Position numbers and translations under genes: made by a program
Shown here: positions 5,335 to 6,448 of the stretch, piece after piece
How the letters are laid out: each line of letters starts with the position of its first letter
Numbering within the stretch: the stretch's first letter is position 1
The notes under the pieces: model-generated
Databases searched by the model: none
Told to the model about the DNA's origin: nothing
Seen by the model: the letters and a program-made list of their open reading frames with translations, nothing else
Origin: GCA-2686265 sp036010965
Lineage (GTDB): Bacteria; Planctomycetota; UBA1135; GCA-002686595
Assembly (NCBI GenBank): GCA_036010965.1
Contig: DASCMO010000005.1
Span: 1-6,448, forward strand
Length of the DNA stretch: 6,448 nt
Direction of reading: 5' to 3'

Positions 5335-6448
5335 ATGGGAACGAAACACTTTGATACCCGGCTCATCCACGCCGGCCTGCCGTCACCGCCCCTGGGAGGG
5401 GCCGTGGTCACTCCCGTCTTCCAATCGGCCATCTGCCACTTCGAGGGCGAGGAGGACTACCACGACATCCGATACATCCGACTCAACAACACACCCAACC
5501 ACCTGGAACTCCACGCCAAGCTCGCCGCTCTGGAAGGCGCCGAGGCCGCTCTCGTGACCGCAAGCGGTATGGCCGCCATCACGACGGCGCTCCTGACCGT
5601 GGTGCGGCCGGGGGACCACATCCTGTTCGGCTCCACCCTCTACGGAGGAACCCACGACTTCGTCATCACCGACATGGCAGAACTGGGGATCGAGTACGAC
5701 TTCGTCGACCCCGACGATCCCGAATCCTGGGAGGCCGCCCGGCGAACGAACACGCGCGCCTTCTACCTGGAGTCCCTCACCAATCCGCTTTTGGAAGTCC
5801 CCGACCTCGAAGCGGCCGTGGCCTTCTGCCAAAAACACGGGCTGCTCTCGCTCGTGGACAACACCTTTCCGAGCCCCTTCAACTTCCGACCCGCAGAGCT
5901 GGGCTTCGACCTCTCCCTGCACAGCGCGACCAAGTACCTCAACGGTCACTCCGATCTCGTGGCCGGCGCCGTCATCGGCAGCACGGAACTGATCGAGAGG
6001 GTGCGGCGAAAGCTGGGGCACCTCGGAGGGACCCTCGACCCCCACGCCTGCTTCCTGCTCTGCCGAGGCATGAAGACGCTCGCCGTCCGCATGCGACACC
6101 AAAACCACGGCGCCCTCGCCCTCGCACGCTTCCTCGCCGGGCACAAGGCCGTCGCTCGGGTCAATCACCCCGGCCTGACTGAACACCCGCAACACGAGCG
6201 CGCGATGCGCCTCTTCGACGGGACCAGCGGCATGCTCTCCTTTGAGCTGTTCGGAGGCGTCGAGGCCGCCGACCGGATGATCCAGGCCCTCGAGCTGCCG
6301 ATCCATGCGCCCAGCCTCGGGGGAGTCGAATCCCTCGTGACTCGGCCCGCCCTCACCTCCCACTCCGGGATGAGCCCCGAGGCGCGGGCCGCCAGCGGAA
6401 TCGCCGATGGGCTCGTGCGCGTCTCCGTGGGCCTCGAGGACTCCAACG
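5335..6448 (+). CDS. Trans-sulfuration-family PLP enzyme (cystathionine/methionine type), C-terminus missing
   Basis: A fold-type I PLP enzyme of the Cys/Met metabolism family, which makes or cleaves C-S bonds in cystathionine, homocysteine or methionine in the cytosol. 371 codons are visible and the frame is open at the right edge; perhaps 10-25 residues are missing. The start HFDTRLIHAG is the normal family N-terminus. Visible sites: Y47 and R49 (YIRLNNTPN), which bind the PLP phosphate of the neighbouring subunit in the family; the SGMAAI turn (77-82); Y103 in TLYGG; D175 in VDNTF, which pairs with the pyridine nitrogen; K200 in HSATKYLNGHSD, the Schiff-base lysine; and R362 in LVRVSVGLED, which binds the substrate carboxylate. 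All catalytic residues are intact. Which reaction it performs (gamma-synthase, beta-lyase, gamma-lyase) cannot be read from these motifs. ATG 5272, in frame with a strong Shine-Dalgarno, is the alternative start. A long open frame on the opposite strand (5383-6363) is a shadow. Confidence 0.93.
   Translation, partial: MGTKHFDTRLIHAGLPSPPLGGAVVTPVFQSAICHFEGEEDYHDIRYIRLNNTPNHLELHAKLAALEGAEAALVTASGMAAITTALLTVVRPGDHILFGSTLYGGTHDFVITDMAELGIEYDFVDPDDPESWEAARRTNTRAFYLESLTNPLLEVPDLEAAVAFCQKHGLLSLVDNTFPSPFNFRPAELGFDLSLHSATKYLNGHSDLVAGAVIGSTELIERVRRKLGHLGGTLDPHACFLLCRGMKTLAVRMRHQNHGALALARFLAGHKAVARVNHPGLTEHPQHERAMRLFDGTSGMLSFELFGGVEAADRMIQALELPIHAPSLGGVESLVTRPALTSHSGMSPEARAASGIADGLVRVSVGLEDSN

Noticed and set aside
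5383..6363. Long minus-strand open frame of 326 codons
   Set aside because: It lies antisense to the PLP enzyme, whose catalytic motifs are all intact; its own product is an acidic, Gly/Val-rich string with no recognisable motif, typical of a GC-rich shadow.

Overview
The window is GC-rich bacterial DNA with tight, overlapping operon structure and no phage or plasmid backbone. An Rnf-type flavoprotein locus, a periplasmic pentaheme cytochrome c and an uncharacterised membrane protein suggest an environmental Gram-negative-type bacterium, perhaps from a poorly cultured phylum. The sequence alone does not fix the taxon.

Left part, 1-1957, plus strand: a compact four-gene operon in which every junction is a 4-base stop/start overlap. 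It contains the C-terminal end of an RnfG-like FMN-binding protein, two short multi-pass membrane proteins of 128 and 131 residues, and a full-length RnfD-like membrane flavoprotein. The two small proteins occupy the place where RnfE/RnfA-type subunits would be expected. They are much shorter than those subunits and lack their conserved cysteine motifs. The order G-x-x-D also differs from the canonical CDGEAB. This is the most unusual part of the window.

1958-2219: the space between two convergent transcription units holds a decayed fragment of an IS transposase (end of the DDE/integrase core) with two apparent frameshifts.

2220-5020, minus strand: a membrane-anchored pentaheme cytochrome c with a large heme-free C-terminal domain (2220-3875), a 335-base gap with two small dyads, and an unrecognised four-helix membrane protein with a possible PH-like cytosolic domain (4211-5020).

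5021-6448: a roughly 310-base gap between divergent genes, then a PLP-dependent trans-sulfuration-family enzyme (cystathionine synthase/lyase or methionine gamma-lyase type) that runs off the right edge. Its start is ambiguous: 5335 fits the family best, but a strong Shine-Dalgarno sequence points to 5272.

Functional reading (inference): RnfG and RnfD carry covalently bound flavin and pass electrons across or along the membrane. The convergent multiheme cytochrome could be an electron partner outside the membrane, but it is not in the same operon. The PLP enzyme belongs to sulfur amino-acid metabolism and has no evident link to the rest.
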